A stretch of 64,000 bases of DNA. Origin: Micromonospora mirobrigensis (GTDB taxonomy: Bacteria > Actinomycetota > Actinomycetes > Mycobacteriales > Micromonosporaceae). The stretch spans positions 186,001 through 250,000 of the forward strand of contig NZ_FMCX01000005.1 of the NCBI RefSeq assembly GCF_900091555.1, in the 5' to 3' direction. Made by a program: the position numbers and the translations under genes. Of this stretch, positions 63,047 through 64,000 are shown in pieces; positions within the stretch are counted from its first letter, which is position 1, and every line of letters starts with the position of its first letter. The notes under the pieces were generated by a model. It made no database searches, had not been told where the DNA came from, and worked only from the letters and a program-made list of their open reading frames with translations.

Positions 63047-64000
63047 CCGCGCTACGGCCGGCCGGAGCGCCCCCGACCGGCGACGACCCCCGGACCACCG
63101 CCCCGGCCGGGCGGACGCTGCTGCGGGTCGGGCCGGCCGTCGTGCCGTTGCGCCGCCGTCCCGTGCTGGTGGCCGCCGTGCTGCTCGGGCTGCTCGCCGG
63201 CGCCGTGGTGCTCAGCCTCTCGCTCGGCAGGCCGTACGTCGCCCCGCTCGACGTGCTGCGCGCGCTCTCCGGCGCCGGCACCCCGTACGACCTGGTGGTG
63301 CTGGAGCTGCGACTGCCCCGCGCGGTGCTCGCGGCGCTGGCCGGGGCGGCCTTCGGGGTGGCCGGCACGCTGATCCAGAGCGTCGCCCGCAACCCGCTGG
63401 CCAGCCCCGACGTCATCGGCGTCACCCAGGGCGCCGGACTGGCCGCCACCGTCGCCCTGACCACCGGGGCGGCGGCGGTGCTGGTCGCGCCGGCCGCGCT
63501 CCTCGGCGGGCTGCTGGCCGCCGCCCTGGTCTTCGCCCTCGGCGCGCGACACGGCCTGGCCGCGCAACGCTTCGTGCTGGCCGGGGTGGCCCTCGCGTTC
63601 GCCTTCCGGGCGTCGACCGAGGTGGTCATGCTCGCCGCCGACCCGATCGACGGGCTGCGCGCCCAGCTCTGGCTGATCGGCACGCTGGCCGGCAAGGGCT
63701 GGTCGGAGGCCGCCTGGATCGGCGCCACCCTGGCCGTGCTGCTGCCCGTGCTGGCCTGGGCCGGCTGGGCCCTGCGCAGCACCACGCTCGACGACGACAC
63801 CGCCCGCGGCGTCGGGGTCCGCCCGGTGGCCCGGCGGATCGGCCTGGCCGGCACCGGCGTGCTGGTCGCCGCGATGGCCACCGCCCAGGTCGGCGCGGTC
63901 GACTTCGTGGCGCTGGTGGCGCCGCAGGTGGCCCGCCGGCTGGTCCGCGCCGAGCGCCCGCCGCTGGTCTGCGCGGCGCTGCTCGGCGCGCTGCTGCTCG
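63043..64000 (+). CDS. Second FecCD-family permease, cut by window end
   Basis: The first 319 codons of a second FecCD permease are visible and open to the window end. LRLPRAVLAALAGAAFGVAGTLIQSVARNPLASPDVIGVTQGAG, LWLIGTLAGKGW, STTLDDDTARGVGVRPVARRIGLAG and AAMATAQVGAVDFVALVAPQVARRLV are the family motifs. GTG 63043 overlaps the first permease's stop. It should pair with it in an iron-siderophore importer under IdeR-type control. The C-terminus, roughly 20-40 residues, is missing. Confidence 0.93.
   Translation, partial: MTALRPAGAPPTGDDPRTTAPAGRTLLRVGPAVVPLRRRPVLVAAVLLGLLAGAVVLSLSLGRPYVAPLDVLRALSGAGTPYDLVVLELRLPRAVLAALAGAAFGVAGTLIQSVARNPLASPDVIGVTQGAGLAATVALTTGAAAVLVAPAALLGGLLAAALVFALGARHGLAAQRFVLAGVALAFAFRASTEVVMLAADPIDGLRAQLWLIGTLAGKGWSEAAWIGATLAVLLPVLAWAGWALRSTTLDDDTARGVGVRPVARRIGLAGTGVLVAAMATAQVGAVDFVALVAPQVARRLVRAERPPLVCAALLGALLL

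Overview
The window reads as a contiguous stretch of a high-GC actinomycete chromosome. Gene content points to Micromonosporaceae (Micromonospora-like), but that placement is inference from family recognition, not a database search. Coding strands are strongly GC-biased at third codon positions, GTG starts are common, and many neighbours overlap by GTGA or ATGA. No rRNA, tRNA, CRISPR array, transposase or prophage gene was seen.

Layout. (1) 1-2560: an App1-type phosphatase-like gene and a secreted Gln/Gly-rich protein. (2) 2951-12202: a glycogen/alpha-glucan block (glgB, glgE, a Uma2-like gene, glgA/glgM, glgC, pgm). It fits the maltose-1-phosphate route: Pgm makes glucose-1-phosphate, GlgC makes ADP-glucose, GlgA/GlgM makes maltose-1-phosphate or glucan, GlgE polymerises and GlgB branches. 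(3) 12213-16809: NAD kinase, a repeat-rich intergenic stretch, and a large secreted M14 peptidase with its own terminator. (4) 16996-34782: an exopolysaccharide locus. A plus-strand arm holds a nucleotidyltransferase, three SDRs, a UDP-ManNAc-type dehydrogenase, a flippase, a glycosyltransferase and the CapE/CapF/CapG trio for UDP-N-acetyl-L-fucosamine. A minus-strand arm holds a polymerase-like membrane protein, three glycosyltransferases and a DegT aminotransferase. The arms meet tail to tail with a 59-bp overlap. (5) 34952-40662: DUF389, a small hypothetical gene, tex and dgt interrupt the locus. (6) 40659-43402: the locus resumes with a glycosyltransferase, a PglD-like acetyltransferase and the initiating sugar-phosphate transferase. 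(7) 43540-47024: a metallo-beta-lactamase-fold lipase-like hydrolase and an ADH/SDR pair. (8) 47624-52021: sdhCAB with a divergent LysR regulator. (9) 52043-61880: a PadR/DUF998 pair, HrpA, an MFS exporter divergent from a CGNR-type regulator, a cytidine-deaminase-like protein, a PhyH-like dioxygenase and a MerR regulator. (10) 61934-64000: two iron boxes followed by two FecCD permeases, the second cut by the window end.

The most unusual non-coding structure is a pair of intergenic elements (13328-13428 and 47262-47386). They share identical 14-bp outer arms and the same 7x7 internal loop, and their 8-bp inner stem differs by two compensatory base-pair changes. Two further hairpin or repeat elements (2670-2717 and 39055-39106) look like members of dispersed families. 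The likely biological output of the central region is a surface polysaccharide containing N-acetyl-L-fucosamine and N-acetylmannosaminuronic acid on a bacillosamine-like or N-acetylated primer. That sugar assignment is inference from enzyme families.
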